A DNA stretch of 64,000 nucleotides from Candidatus Aminicenantota bacterium (GTDB lineage: Bacteria; Acidobacteriota; Aminicenantia; Aminicenantales; Aminicenantaceae), in NCBI GenBank assembly GCA_020344415.1, contig CP070825.1:4357231-4421230 (forward strand). Reading direction: 5' to 3'. The position numbers and the translations under genes are program-made. Numbering within the stretch: position 1 is the stretch's first letter; each line of letters begins with the position of its first letter. The notes beneath the pieces were generated by a model. It saw only the letters and a program-made list of their open reading frames with translations. It was not told the DNA's origin and did no database searches. Shown here piece by piece: positions 33,801 through 42,522 of the stretch.

Positions 33801-33968
33801 ATGAAGAAATTAAAAACTCCAGCTCTATCTGACATGATCAGGGTATACAGCAAGATTAAAGAAACTGGATTGAATAATGTAAAGCTGGAAAACTGAGGAG
33901 CGTTTGCTAAAACTGATCAGGAATTGGAAATTCTTTTAAAAGAGGTGGGAAAAGAGGGAATCGTGTAA
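33801..33968 (+). pseudogene. Short broken reading frame with in-frame TGA
   Basis: From the ATG at 33801 a frame reads MKKLKTPALSDMIRVYSKIK..., meets TGA at 33894-33896, and continues as GAFAKTDQELEILLKEVG to TAA 33966-33968. Codon use is gene-like on both sides of the TGA, so it may be a small gene broken by a nonsense change. Selenocysteine reading is unlikely, as no following hairpin of the right kind is evident. No family is recognised. It partly fills the 484-base gap before the pilin operon. Confidence 0.35.
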
Positions 33969-33980
33969 ATGGGAGAGCTA

Positions 33981-34106
33981 ATCTTTAGGGGTGAGGATGT
34001 ATTCCCTCAGAACGTCTAGGAGGGAGGAGAAAAATCACCTGAAAAATCATCTTTAGGGGTAATTGACGTTGACCATAAAGTATATATATTAATTAGGTAT
34101 TATAAT
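33981..34106 (+). promoter_or_regulatory. Upstream region of the minor-pilin operon with a 12-base direct repeat and TATAAT
   Basis: ATCTTTAGGGGT occurs twice, at 33981-33992 and 34049-34060, 68 bases apart. A perfect TATAAT lies at 34101-34106, about 125 bases before the first pilin start. No matching -35 box is clear. The repeated site could bind a regulator of the operon. Confidence 0.3.
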
Positions 34107-34230
34107 ATAGGAGATTTATAAGAAGAGAGGGAAAAGAACTACGTTTATGATGTGCTCATAGAATAATATGAAAAAAACTTTTTGGATAAGCTATAATAAA
34201 TAAGGGGCGAATAAAAAAATAGAGGAAAGA

Positions 34231-34791
34231 GTGGTCATTAAATTAAAAAACATACTTCCCAAAAGAGCAAGAAGCAGTGAAAAAATAAACCCCGCCCAGA
34301 AGGGATATACCTTATTTGAACTCATGCTAGCTTTAGGAGTAATTGGGATCCTTGCACTTATCGCTTATCCAAGCATCATGAACTCCCTAAAGACAAGAAG
34401 CTTAGAAAATGAAGCAAGAGAGATCCAGGGAATCCTTCATACAGCAAAGTTTCAAGCCGTAAAATCAAAATTGTATCACAGGGTGAAATTTGAGTTTGAG
34501 ACGCAGGGAGATATAAATAACTGGGTTTACTATATAGAAAGAGAAGATACTCCGAATATCTGGAATATGGTCCCCGGATTTGCAAAGAAAGTAATAAGCG
34601 CTGAGCTTAATGTGACAGTGAACTTACCCAGCGATATCATCGTTTTCTCCCCTCTTGGTTTTATATCAAACTTTGCATCCGGTCAGAATAGTGTCACTCT
34701 CCAGAGCAATAGATTACAGCAACAAGGCCAACCCGATGAGAGAATTTTAAGCGTCTTTGCTGGGGGCTCGATTAAATACATTAAAATGTAA
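34231..34791 (+). CDS. FimT/GspH-type minor pseudopilin
   Basis: A 186-residue type IV pilin-like protein. The prepilin signal is KGYTLFELMLALGVIGILALIAY: cleavage after Gly, Tyr at +1 and Glu at +5 of the mature protein, followed by one long membrane helix. The rest matches GspH/FimT layout (EAREIQGILHTAKFQAVKSK, then beta-rich segments ending FAGGSIKYIKM). The GTG start has AGAGGAAAG upstream, and a 27-residue leader precedes the cleavage site, longer than usual. First gene of the minor-pilin operon, with 17 bases to the next gene. Confidence 0.88.
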   Translation: MVIKLKNILPKRARSSEKINPAQKGYTLFELMLALGVIGILALIAYPSIMNSLKTRSLENEAREIQGILHTAKFQAVKSKLYHRVKFEFETQGDINNWVYYIEREDTPNIWNMVPGFAKKVISAELNVTVNLPSDIIVFSPLGFISNFASGQNSVTLQSNRLQQQGQPDERILSVFAGGSIKYIKM

Positions 34792-34808
34792 ATTCAATAG
34801 AAATAGCC

Positions 34809-35255
34809 ATGAAAAATAAAATTAATGAATCTAATAAGCCATCAAAGGAGAAGGGTTTCTCTTTGATAGAAATCCTGATAGCGATAGCACTCATGGGATT
34901 CACGTTGCTGGGATTGGCTCAGCTATTTACCTACAGTGTGATGAACAATGCACGCTCTGATAAAATGACCAATGCTACTTTTTTGGCCCAACAACAGATT
35001 GACTTTCTCAGGAATCTCCCCGCCGAGGAATTCACAACTTTAAGCGCCGCACCTTTAGATGAGAGTATTGACGTCAATAATGACGGAAGATTCGACTTCA
35101 GAAGAATAACCAATGTTCAGGCGGCAGGAAATTCCTGGAATGTTAGAGTCTATGTCTTTCAAGGGGTACAGGGGGGAACGGCAGCATCTCAGCTCATCCA
35201 AAACCCTGCCACCTATAGAGTAAGAGCTGACATAAGCACAATCATCAGCAGGTGA
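34809..35255 (+). CDS. PilV-like minor pilin
   Basis: A 148-residue minor pilin with prepilin signal EKGFSLIEILIAIALMGFTLLGLAQLF (Gly/Phe cleavage and Glu at +5). TFLAQQQIDFLRNLPAEEF follows, the helix-turn typical of PilV, and the protein ends with a predicted beta region (VRADISTIISR). It likely primes pilus or pseudopilus assembly with PilW and PilX in the periplasm and inner membrane. It stands second in the operon, seven bases before the next gene. Confidence 0.85.
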   Translation: MKNKINESNKPSKEKGFSLIEILIAIALMGFTLLGLAQLFTYSVMNNARSDKMTNATFLAQQQIDFLRNLPAEEFTTLSAAPLDESIDVNNDGRFDFRRITNVQAAGNSWNVRVYVFQGVQGGTAASQLIQNPATYRVRADISTIISR

Positions 35256-35262
35256 CCGAATA

Positions 35263-36417
35263 ATGATGGACAAACCAACAAAAAGAATAAAAGCAAAGCG
35301 AGGATACACTCTCATAGAAGCTGTAATCGGGAGTGCAATCATGATGATCGTCCTAGTCGCTACATTGTCTCTTTATGTCAAAAGTAATAAAACCTCTGTT
35401 GACCAACAGCAATTTTCAGAGCTCCAACATGATGTGCGATTTATCATGTTTCTCATGTCGAGAGATATAAAGTCCGTAGGAGCCGGCTTGCCCCAGGAAT
35501 TCGCTGGATATTTCCTCGAGGGAGTGAACAATGACCCATACCAGAGTGGTGCAGTTCAATCCGATAGGTTGGCAATCCTTGGAAACTCTGACCCCTTAAC
35601 ACTTGCCATCGATACTTATAACCCTGGGACAGGAACGATCACTCTGGAAGCAGATGAATTTGATCGTTATCATTATGAAAATGCGGATTGCCTTACAAAT
35701 CCTGCAGGCTATATAAACAGAACAATCCTTATTCTACCCCGTCCTGAGTTGAATAATACAAACGGAGAATTAGGACAGATCACAGGCGTAGATATCAACA
35801 ACGACCAGCTCACATTCACTCAGATCAATGTCCCCCTGCCAAATGGATTGTTGCCTGGAGGAGTTCAAGCTGACTATAGCGGAGGCACTGTCCATTTTAT
35901 TGAGTATAAAATTTACTGGCTGGATGTCGACGGAAGCTATCCGGGCTTGTCTGAAGGACAGGACGGTTATTTAGGACAGGAAGGGGTCTTGTATATCTCT
36001 CAATGGAATCCGCTCAGTGCTGCTTTGGAGCATCTGCCTCTTGCTCAAAACATAGAAGACCTGCAATTTCAATACCACGGTGACATTGATGGTGACCAGG
36101 TGCTCGATGACAATAACTCAAATGGGGGAATCGACCAGAGTGATTTCTTAAACTGGGACAATACCACCTGGACTAATGATCCTACCCTTGTAGCAGGGCT
36201 GCGACGCTTGAGATTCTGGATCTGCGGGAGAACTGAGAATCCTTTTATCAGTTTCTCAGGAGCACCTCCAGATGAAGTGAAATATATATATGGAAAACCC
36301 CCGATTGCGGATTCTCCTCAATCGGCATCGGCAGATAAACATAAAAGATTTCTGCTTGAATCAATCGCTAATTTGAGAAACATGTCTTTGAATATATATA
36401 ACGCCAGCACAATATAA
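35263..36417 (+). CDS. PilW-like minor pilin
   Basis: The 384-residue protein has prepilin signal KRGYTLIEAVIGSAIMMIVLVATLSLY with Glu at +5, then FSELQHDVRFIMFLMSRDIKSVGAG, a strongly conserved PilW feature. A large beta-rich domain follows, containing aspartate-rich loops (DGDQVLDDNNSNGG and DVDGSYPGLSEGQDG) that may bind calcium. The length suits PilW. It follows the PilV-like gene directly and precedes the PilX-like gene by 16 bases. Confidence 0.85.
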   Translation: MMDKPTKRIKAKRGYTLIEAVIGSAIMMIVLVATLSLYVKSNKTSVDQQQFSELQHDVRFIMFLMSRDIKSVGAGLPQEFAGYFLEGVNNDPYQSGAVQSDRLAILGNSDPLTLAIDTYNPGTGTITLEADEFDRYHYENADCLTNPAGYINRTILILPRPELNNTNGELGQITGVDINNDQLTFTQINVPLPNGLLPGGVQADYSGGTVHFIEYKIYWLDVDGSYPGLSEGQDGYLGQEGVLYISQWNPLSAALEHLPLAQNIEDLQFQYHGDIDGDQVLDDNNSNGGIDQSDFLNWDNTTWTNDPTLVAGLRRLRFWICGRTENPFISFSGAPPDEVKYIYGKPPIADSPQSASADKHKRFLLESIANLRNMSLNIYNASTI

Positions 36418-36433
36418 TTCGAGTGAGGATTGG

Positions 36434-37045
36434 GTGAAAGAGACAAGAAGACTATTGATGACTGAGAACTCATCAGCAAAGACGTCGCACGAAAGAGGAG
36501 TTGCCTTAATAGTTGTTATCTGGGTGATGGGATTCTTACTATCCATCGGGCTTGTTCTTCTTACTGTGACAGGTACTGGACCTAAAGTTGCCGGCAATGT
36601 TCGTACCCAGCAGCAGGCATTCAACTCGGCCGAAGCAGGATTTGATGTCGCCTGGGATCAGATAGAAGAGTTTTTTGAAACGAGCGTCTGGAGCACCTTT
36701 GACAACCATTATCTCACCGCGCCCAGTGGGGTCGACATCCCCACAGATGATGTTTACTTTAGAAAGCTTACCAATCTAGAAATACTGAATTATATCGACC
36801 CCAATGAGGACGGAACCCCTGATGTGGATAATGTCCTCTTCTGTCGGCAACCCTATGTTCAAAAGCAAGACGGCAGCTGGGACCTGCGCTACACGTTTAC
36901 TGCGTTCTTGATCGATGATGAAGCAGGGGGCGGAACCGCTGCTCCTAATGATGCTATTCTTGTCTGTATCGGGTGTGCAGGGATAGGAAACAATTTGACA
37001 ACCGTAAGATTAGAAATAGAACTGGCCGTCGAACTCACCGAATAA
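36434..37045 (+). CDS. PilX-like minor pilin
   Basis: A 203-residue protein with a prepilin-like signal HERGVALIVVIWVMGFLLSIGLVLLTVTG. Residue +5 is Val rather than Glu, the usual PilX pattern. RTQQQAFNSAEAGFDVAWDQIEEFF follows, the hallmark of PilX/PilY1-associated minor pilins. It begins at GTG 36434 with GAGG upstream. It probably caps or primes the pilus together with the PilV, PilW and PilY1 proteins. The PilY1 gene follows 32 bases downstream. Confidence 0.83.
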   Translation: MKETRRLLMTENSSAKTSHERGVALIVVIWVMGFLLSIGLVLLTVTGTGPKVAGNVRTQQQAFNSAEAGFDVAWDQIEEFFETSVWSTFDNHYLTAPSGVDIPTDDVYFRKLTNLEILNYIDPNEDGTPDVDNVLFCRQPYVQKQDGSWDLRYTFTAFLIDDEAGGGTAAPNDAILVCIGCAGIGNNLTTVRLEIELAVELTE

Positions 37046-37077
37046 CGAATCAGCTATAAATATAAAAAGAGGAAAAA

Positions 37078-40000
37078 ATGAGCAAAAAAAAGAAATTTGC
37101 GGTGATAATTTTTCCGTTAATATGTATTATCGCCTTCTTCTCGATAAAATTCTGGGCGCAGGAATCATGCGATGAATTCATTGGGATCTTTACTGAAACT
37201 TTCGATACCGAGGAATACAAGGACTTAACTTATACTTCAGCAGCCAATTGGCCAACAGGACCTGTTCGATTGAGCCAGCTAGGCGGAAATCTTCAGGTTG
37301 GAATACCCACAGGGATAGGAGCCATGATTTACGTCTGTGATGACGGGGATTTTGATGGTGACGGCAAACCGGATATGATCGGGCTCGATATTACTAACAG
37401 GGACACAGACCCAGTAAACTATCCCCGATTGATCCTCATAAGGAATTATTGGGAAGACCTCGATGAAGATGAAGTCGATGACGATGGGATTATTTTTCAG
37501 ATAGATCCTACTGAGGTGTATGACAACGGACTGGCAGTAGGCCCGGCTACAATAACTGTGGCCGATTACAATAATGATGGATTGCTCGACTTTTTCTTCA
37601 TGAAGAACGTCCAAGACGCTGCTGTGTACGACCAATTTGTAGCTGCCATGTATATCAATAATGGAACAGAAAATGACCCAAATTTTCTCCCTTACACCAA
37701 TTTTCCCAATCTTGATTTTGCCACCAAATTCATGAATGCCGGCATCTATGTACAATGGGCCGCAGACCACGTGCACTCTATAGATATAGACCAGGATGGG
37801 GATATGGACATCCTGGTAATCAGCAAGGATCAGATCTTTATAGTAAGAAATCCTGGTCCCGACAATTTCAGCCTCGATAATTTCGTAATATCTGAACTCA
37901 GCTATGACCAGAACACTGGTTTCATCGCAGGCATGGGAGGTTCTTCAATCGATGCCGCCGATTTCGACTACGACGGAGATATCGACATCATAGCAGGCTC
38001 AGTCGAAGACTATGCCTTTTTGGTCTTTTATGAGAACGACTCGACGGGAAACTTCACTCGAAAAGAAATTCCAATCCCTAATCCCGATAATACAGGAACA
38101 GTTGTGACTTTGGTTGAGGATTATAACCAAGATGGTCTGATTGATATATTCGGCGCAAATGACAGATGGCGCACCGGAAATCTTGCCAGGATGTGGGTGA
38201 TGCTCAATAGAGGACCGGTAGAAGGCGGAGAAGGCCTTCCGATGGAACTCGAATGGAGATGCTTGCTTAACTGCGATACCATTTTAGACCCTGAAAACGA
38301 CGTGGATATCGGTGCATCACTAGATATAGACATGGACGGAGATATGGATATCGTCCTAGCAGATGCAAACCACAGCGGAGATTATTATATGATTGTAAAC
38401 CAGCTAGCTCCGGTTTATACCACCTTTGGCGAAGCGCGTTCGCTCAACCTCACACCTTTACTTGATCCCACTGCAGATGCCATTACCAAGATACAAATCA
38501 CTTCTCTCAGTCAGAATCATATTGGAGGAGTCGCTGACGGTCTTAAAATCGAATATTATGTAACGAACAACGGAAGAGATTGGGAGTTTTACGCAAGCTT
38601 TGAAGGGAGCGGTATTGCTAACCAATCTGACCTTCCTGTACATACATTCACGCATTTTGGTTCTCAGCTCAAGTGGAAAGCCCTACTCTCGGCTCAAGAG
38701 GATGCCATGGCCGAATATACTGGAGCATCATTCGAAACCCCTCAAATTTCTGATATTTCTTTCGAGTATACGACTGTTGAGAGAAAAGAATATTCTCGTA
38801 CATCCGTTGCCACAACTATAACTATCGAAGGAGAGCAGGAAAAGAAATTGGTCATCGGAGACACCTTTTATTTTCCTGGCTTCGAAGGACATTTAAGGGC
38901 GTATGATGTAACATCAATGACTCTTTCAGATTCGTCCTATTCAGTACTCAGAACAGTGACGCGCCCTGATATAGCTGCTCCCTCTGGAAGACAGATTATT
39001 CCTGAAGGAGTTAGCCTACTTTGGGATGCCGGAGAGCTCTTGAATTCCCGTGCAGCAAGCGATCGGACCATTTACACAGCCACTCCTGTGGATTCTGATA
39101 TGACAAGAATCGAATTCACAGTAGCCAATGTCGGCACTTTGGGTCCGCTTTTACAGGATGTCAATAACGATAATGAAGGGCTGATAGGTTTTGTCAGAGG
39201 AGAGGGTCGAGATTGGAAACTCGGGGACAGCAACCATTCCAATCCGATTGTTGTCGGTCCGCCAGATGATGATCCCAATTTGAAGGGAGCCGGATACGAC
39301 ACTTTCGTGACCACCTGGGAAGACAGACCTAAAGTCATCTTTGTAGGAGCGAATGACGGAATGATTCACTGCTTTGACGTGGTTACTGGCGAAGAAAAGT
39401 GGAGTTTTATTCCTTACAACCTTCTTCCTAGATTAAGAGACATGTGGGCAGTCGATGAAGTTACAGGAGAAAGGTATTTCATACGAGAAGAATACGTAGA
39501 TGGAAGCCCTTTGGCTGAAGATGTCTACATAGATGCTGATGGAGATGGAGGTAAAGAATGGATTACAATCCTCATCTGCGGTCAAGGTCCTGGCATAGGA
39601 AGTGTGGTCGGAGGAGGAATAAATTACTATGTGGCCTTGGATATCTCTGACCCGGATAATCCACAGCCTCTTTGGGAGTTTACAGATGATAGGTTAGGGG
39701 AAACCTGGTCTGTGCCCGAAATTGGTAAAATCACGATGTCAGGGCTGGATGCATGGGTTGCCTTCACAGGATCAGGTTATGACAACAGCACTGATTTTGA
39801 AGCAGGCAATGTCTTTTATGCGGTAGACCTGGAGACTGGGGATGATTTCTGGAGCTTTGAGGCCCCTGACATAGACACTGAGGCCAGTTTTTCTAATATT
39901 CCAAATGCCTTTCCCGGTTCCCCTTCGATTATCGATATCGATCAAGACGGCTACACGGATCGCGTCTATATAGGGGATTTGGATGGAAGGGTATGGAAGG

Positions 40001-40677
40001 TAGACGTGAGTTATGATTTCCAAGACCCCACTTCCTGGACCCAAGAACTTCTCTATACTGACTCGAACAATTACCCGATCATCAGCAACACGGCTGTGTG
40101 GTTGAGTCCCAGTATGACAACACCGGTTCCCCGTCTTTATTTCGGAACAGGAGGAGATGACAGTGCTCCCGTCGATGCCACATATTCGTTTGTTGCAATT
40201 CTAGACGGAGATGTTCCTGAAGTTGAATGGTATATCGGCGATTCCGCAATTCTCGGCCTGGATGCAGCCAAGGATGTGGGAGACCTGGATGTTGGAGATA
40301 AGGTATGGGCTGACCCGAAAGTATCCGACCATATTGTCTATTTCAGCACCTTTGCTGGAAGCATAGAGAGTGTCGACCCTTGTGAGAATATAGCAGGTGC
40401 AGGAAAACTTTATGGAAGATACATCCAGCCGGTAGCTGGAACAGTCATCGGCGGAAGTGCCTTCAGGAGTGCAGGCGGGCCTCAGGAAAGCTTAGGTCTC
40501 ACCATTAAGACAAGAGCAGCGGTCACGATGGGAGAAAGAGAGAGAACAGAAGGCGGCGTCAGGAAGAGAGAAGTCTATATTCAGGAATACGACTCGACTA
40601 TTCAGAAATTGGAACAGGCAGTAGGTGCACTGCTTAAGATTAGGTCTTGGAGAGAAATCTATAAAATAATTAAGTAG
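37078..40677 (+). CDS. PilY1-like pilus tip adhesin with FG-GAP/calcium-binding repeats
   Basis: The 1199-residue protein starts with a membrane/signal segment (FAVIIFPLICIIAFFSIKFWA). Residues about 90-440 carry FG-GAP-like repeats with six DxDxDGxxD-type loops: DGDFDGDGKPD, DYNNDGLLD, DIDQDGDMD, DFDYDGDID, DYNQDGLID and DIDMDGDMD. From about 740 on it matches the PilY1 beta-propeller (VIFVGANDGMIHCFDVVTG, VYIDADGDGG, GQGPGIGSVVGGG, DIDQDGYTDRVYIGDLDGRVWKVD), which contains the PilY1 calcium site. PilY1 acts at the pilus tip in adhesion and retraction control. The stop TAG at 40675-40677 is the first triplet of a dispersed repeat. Confidence 0.88.
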   Translation: MSKKKKFAVIIFPLICIIAFFSIKFWAQESCDEFIGIFTETFDTEEYKDLTYTSAANWPTGPVRLSQLGGNLQVGIPTGIGAMIYVCDDGDFDGDGKPDMIGLDITNRDTDPVNYPRLILIRNYWEDLDEDEVDDDGIIFQIDPTEVYDNGLAVGPATITVADYNNDGLLDFFFMKNVQDAAVYDQFVAAMYINNGTENDPNFLPYTNFPNLDFATKFMNAGIYVQWAADHVHSIDIDQDGDMDILVISKDQIFIVRNPGPDNFSLDNFVISELSYDQNTGFIAGMGGSSIDAADFDYDGDIDIIAGSVEDYAFLVFYENDSTGNFTRKEIPIPNPDNTGTVVTLVEDYNQDGLIDIFGANDRWRTGNLARMWVMLNRGPVEGGEGLPMELEWRCLLNCDTILDPENDVDIGASLDIDMDGDMDIVLADANHSGDYYMIVNQLAPVYTTFGEARSLNLTPLLDPTADAITKIQITSLSQNHIGGVADGLKIEYYVTNNGRDWEFYASFEGSGIANQSDLPVHTFTHFGSQLKWKALLSAQEDAMAEYTGASFETPQISDISFEYTTVERKEYSRTSVATTITIEGEQEKKLVIGDTFYFPGFEGHLRAYDVTSMTLSDSSYSVLRTVTRPDIAAPSGRQIIPEGVSLLWDAGELLNSRAASDRTIYTATPVDSDMTRIEFTVANVGTLGPLLQDVNNDNEGLIGFVRGEGRDWKLGDSNHSNPIVVGPPDDDPNLKGAGYDTFVTTWEDRPKVIFVGANDGMIHCFDVVTGEEKWSFIPYNLLPRLRDMWAVDEVTGERYFIREEYVDGSPLAEDVYIDADGDGGKEWITILICGQGPGIGSVVGGGINYYVALDISDPDNPQPLWEFTDDRLGETWSVPEIGKITMSGLDAWVAFTGSGYDNSTDFEAGNVFYAVDLETGDDFWSFEAPDIDTEASFSNIPNAFPGSPSIIDIDQDGYTDRVYIGDLDGRVWKVDVSYDFQDPTSWTQELLYTDSNNYPIISNTAVWLSPSMTTPVPRLYFGTGGDDSAPVDATYSFVAILDGDVPEVEWYIGDSAILGLDAAKDVGDLDVGDKVWADPKVSDHIVYFSTFAGSIESVDPCENIAGAGKLYGRYIQPVAGTVIGGSAFRSAGGPQESLGLTIKTRAAVTMGERERTEGGVRKREVYIQEYDSTIQKLEQAVGALLKIRSWREIYKIIK

Positions 40678-40788
40678 GGATTTGATTCATCAAACCCATC
40701 CTGTCATTGCGAGGAGCAAGGCGACGCGGCAATCTCAAGTATAGGGGCTTGATTCATAAAACCTACAGTTTTTATGAATAATTAAGGT
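40675..40788. repeat. Cluster of three dispersed repeats after pilY1
   Basis: From left to right: a TAGGGATTTGATTCATCAAA palindrome copy (40675-40698), a CATTGCGAGGAGCAAGGCG copy (40704-40736), a TAGGGGCTTGATTCATAAAA copy (40742-40766), and an ATGAATAATTAAGGTT arm (40773-40788). The first supplies the pilY1 stop codon. The convergent genes pilY1 and ggt end on either side, so some of these hairpins may end transcription. Confidence 0.8.
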
Positions 40789-42461
40789 TAATAACCCTTA
40801 GCTTGCCCCCTGCCCCGTGGATCTGAAGCCCCTGTAAATTTAATCGGTTTTCCATCCTTGCCGTATACTATCGCAAGTCCATGAGCATTGCCAAGGCCGC
40901 CGCGTCCCTCTACGGTGCGCAGCTCGTGCCCCATTGAAGCAAGTTTGTTCCGAACATCTAAAGCGATAGCCTCTTCGATTGCAATTTTATCTGGTTCTAT
41001 GAAACTTACTCTTGGCGCGCTGATAGCTTCCTGAATATTCATATTGAAATCAATGAGATTCATCACCATCTGGGGTACTGTCTGCCCGATGGTATGTCCT
41101 CCAGGGGTACCGATAGCCACCCAGGGTTTACCGTTCCGCATAATTATCGTTGGACAATCTCCTGAGAGTTTTCTCCTTCCTGCGTGGGCATCCATCGGAT
41201 TTCCTTTAGGTTCAAAAGTACAGTAAGCAAGAGAATTATTGAGCCATATCCCTGTTCCCTCAGGCATTATCCTGCTTCCGAAGGAATTACCAAGGGTTTG
41301 AGTGGCACTCACGATATTCCCCCATGAGTCGGCAACAACAAAATGAGTGGTATGTTGTGATTCTGTCTCTTTCAGGCCAGGATATGTGAAGGGCTTCGCC
41401 CTCTTCAAATCAATTTTTGAAGCCTGCTCTTTCCAGTAGTTCTTGGAAAGAAGATGTTCAAGAGGCGGAGGATTGACTTCAGGATCACCAGCATAGCGCA
41501 GTCTGCACCAAAAGGCATGTTTGGTAGCCTCTATAAATCTGTGTAGAGTCTCAAGAGTATTATGGCCCATTTTCGCAAGATCGAACTCGCCCATCAAACC
41601 GAGTCTTATGAGAGAAGGAAAGGCAGTGCTGGGAGGCGAAGCGGTATACACTTCACAATTGCGATAAGCAATATGAACAGGTTTCCACCACTCTGCTTTG
41701 TCATTGATTAAATCCTTCAGCGAGAGAAATCCGCCTTTCTTGCGCATCACATCGTCAATCGCCTTTCCTATTTTCCCTCCGTAGACCGCGTCTGCACCTT
41801 CCCGCGCAATCATCCGAAAAGACCCTGCAAGGTCTTTCAGGACAAGTCTTTCTCCCTTCTCTAATGGTCTTCCTTCTTTTCCATAAAAGCGTTTCGCATG
41901 TGAAGGAAAGTCATCAAATGCCCTTTGAATCGACCGTGCGGTTCGTTCATCCAGGATAAAGCCTTCTTCTGCAACCTTCACTGCTTCCGTGAAGAGATCG
42001 GACCATTCCAGCAATCCATATTTTTTGGACATGGCTTCCCAGGCGTTTGCATTCCCGGGTGTAGAGATGGCTTTTGGCCCTCTTCTGTTTTCCCAGTAAT
42101 CCGGAGTTGGCTCACGAAACACATCAGAATCCACGGCCGCAGGAATCTTTCCGCTGGAATCAAGAAACCATATCTCTCGCTTTTTTGCATCATAAACGAG
42201 AATTGTGCCGTATCCACCTATACCCGACATCATCGGCTCCACTGCATTGAGGGTTGCGGCAATAGCTACCGCTGCATCAAAGGCATTGCCCCCCTTCTTC
42301 AGAATTGCAAGTCCTGCTTCTGTTGCAATAGGATTAGCAGAACTCACCATCCCCCGGGTTCCTTCTGCAGGCCCCTTAGCAGCCTGGCTTTCAGCAGAAA
42401 AAAAGAGGGAAATCCCGAGCGATAACATTGCAATAAGGGCCAAATAAATTTTAAGACTCAT
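40788..42461 (-). CDS. ggt: Exported gamma-glutamyltransferase
   Basis: Gamma-glutamyltransferases hydrolyse glutathione and other gamma-glutamyl peptides in the periplasm, after self-cleavage of a precursor. The 557-residue protein from the start I prefer (GTGGAGGGAATA before the ATG) has a signal peptide (MSLKIYLALIAMLSLGISLFF). It continues GMVSSANPIATEAGLAILKKGGNAFDAAVAIAATLNAVEP and GGIGGYGTILVYD-like segments. The cleavage Thr lies in QHTTHFVVADSWGNIVSATQTL, and PMDAHAGRRKLSGDCPTI follows, with GTPGGHTIGQT near the end. A longer frame to 42584 has an unrelated start. Confidence 0.94.
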   Translation of the reverse strand: MSLKIYLALIAMLSLGISLFFSAESQAAKGPAEGTRGMVSSANPIATEAGLAILKKGGNAFDAAVAIAATLNAVEPMMSGIGGYGTILVYDAKKREIWFLDSSGKIPAAVDSDVFREPTPDYWENRRGPKAISTPGNANAWEAMSKKYGLLEWSDLFTEAVKVAEEGFILDERTARSIQRAFDDFPSHAKRFYGKEGRPLEKGERLVLKDLAGSFRMIAREGADAVYGGKIGKAIDDVMRKKGGFLSLKDLINDKAEWWKPVHIAYRNCEVYTASPPSTAFPSLIRLGLMGEFDLAKMGHNTLETLHRFIEATKHAFWCRLRYAGDPEVNPPPLEHLLSKNYWKEQASKIDLKRAKPFTYPGLKETESQHTTHFVVADSWGNIVSATQTLGNSFGSRIMPEGTGIWLNNSLAYCTFEPKGNPMDAHAGRRKLSGDCPTIIMRNGKPWVAIGTPGGHTIGQTVPQMVMNLIDFNMNIQEAISAPRVSFIEPDKIAIEEAIALDVRNKLASMGHELRTVEGRGGLGNAHGLAIVYGKDGKPIKFTGASDPRGRGQAKGY

Positions 42462-42522
42462 TATTCCCTCCACTAAAGGGTCGGTTCTTGAATAATGAAT
42501 ATCACATGAGTTTGTAAGTTGT

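Noticed and set aside
33894..33896. TGA read as selenocysteine
   Set aside because: No plausible SECIS hairpin follows, no selenoprotein family matches, and no Sec machinery is visible in the window.
35585..35597. CTGACCCC in the PilW-like gene as a repeat arm
   Set aside because: It is an isolated match in coding sequence with no second arm or matching stem sequence.
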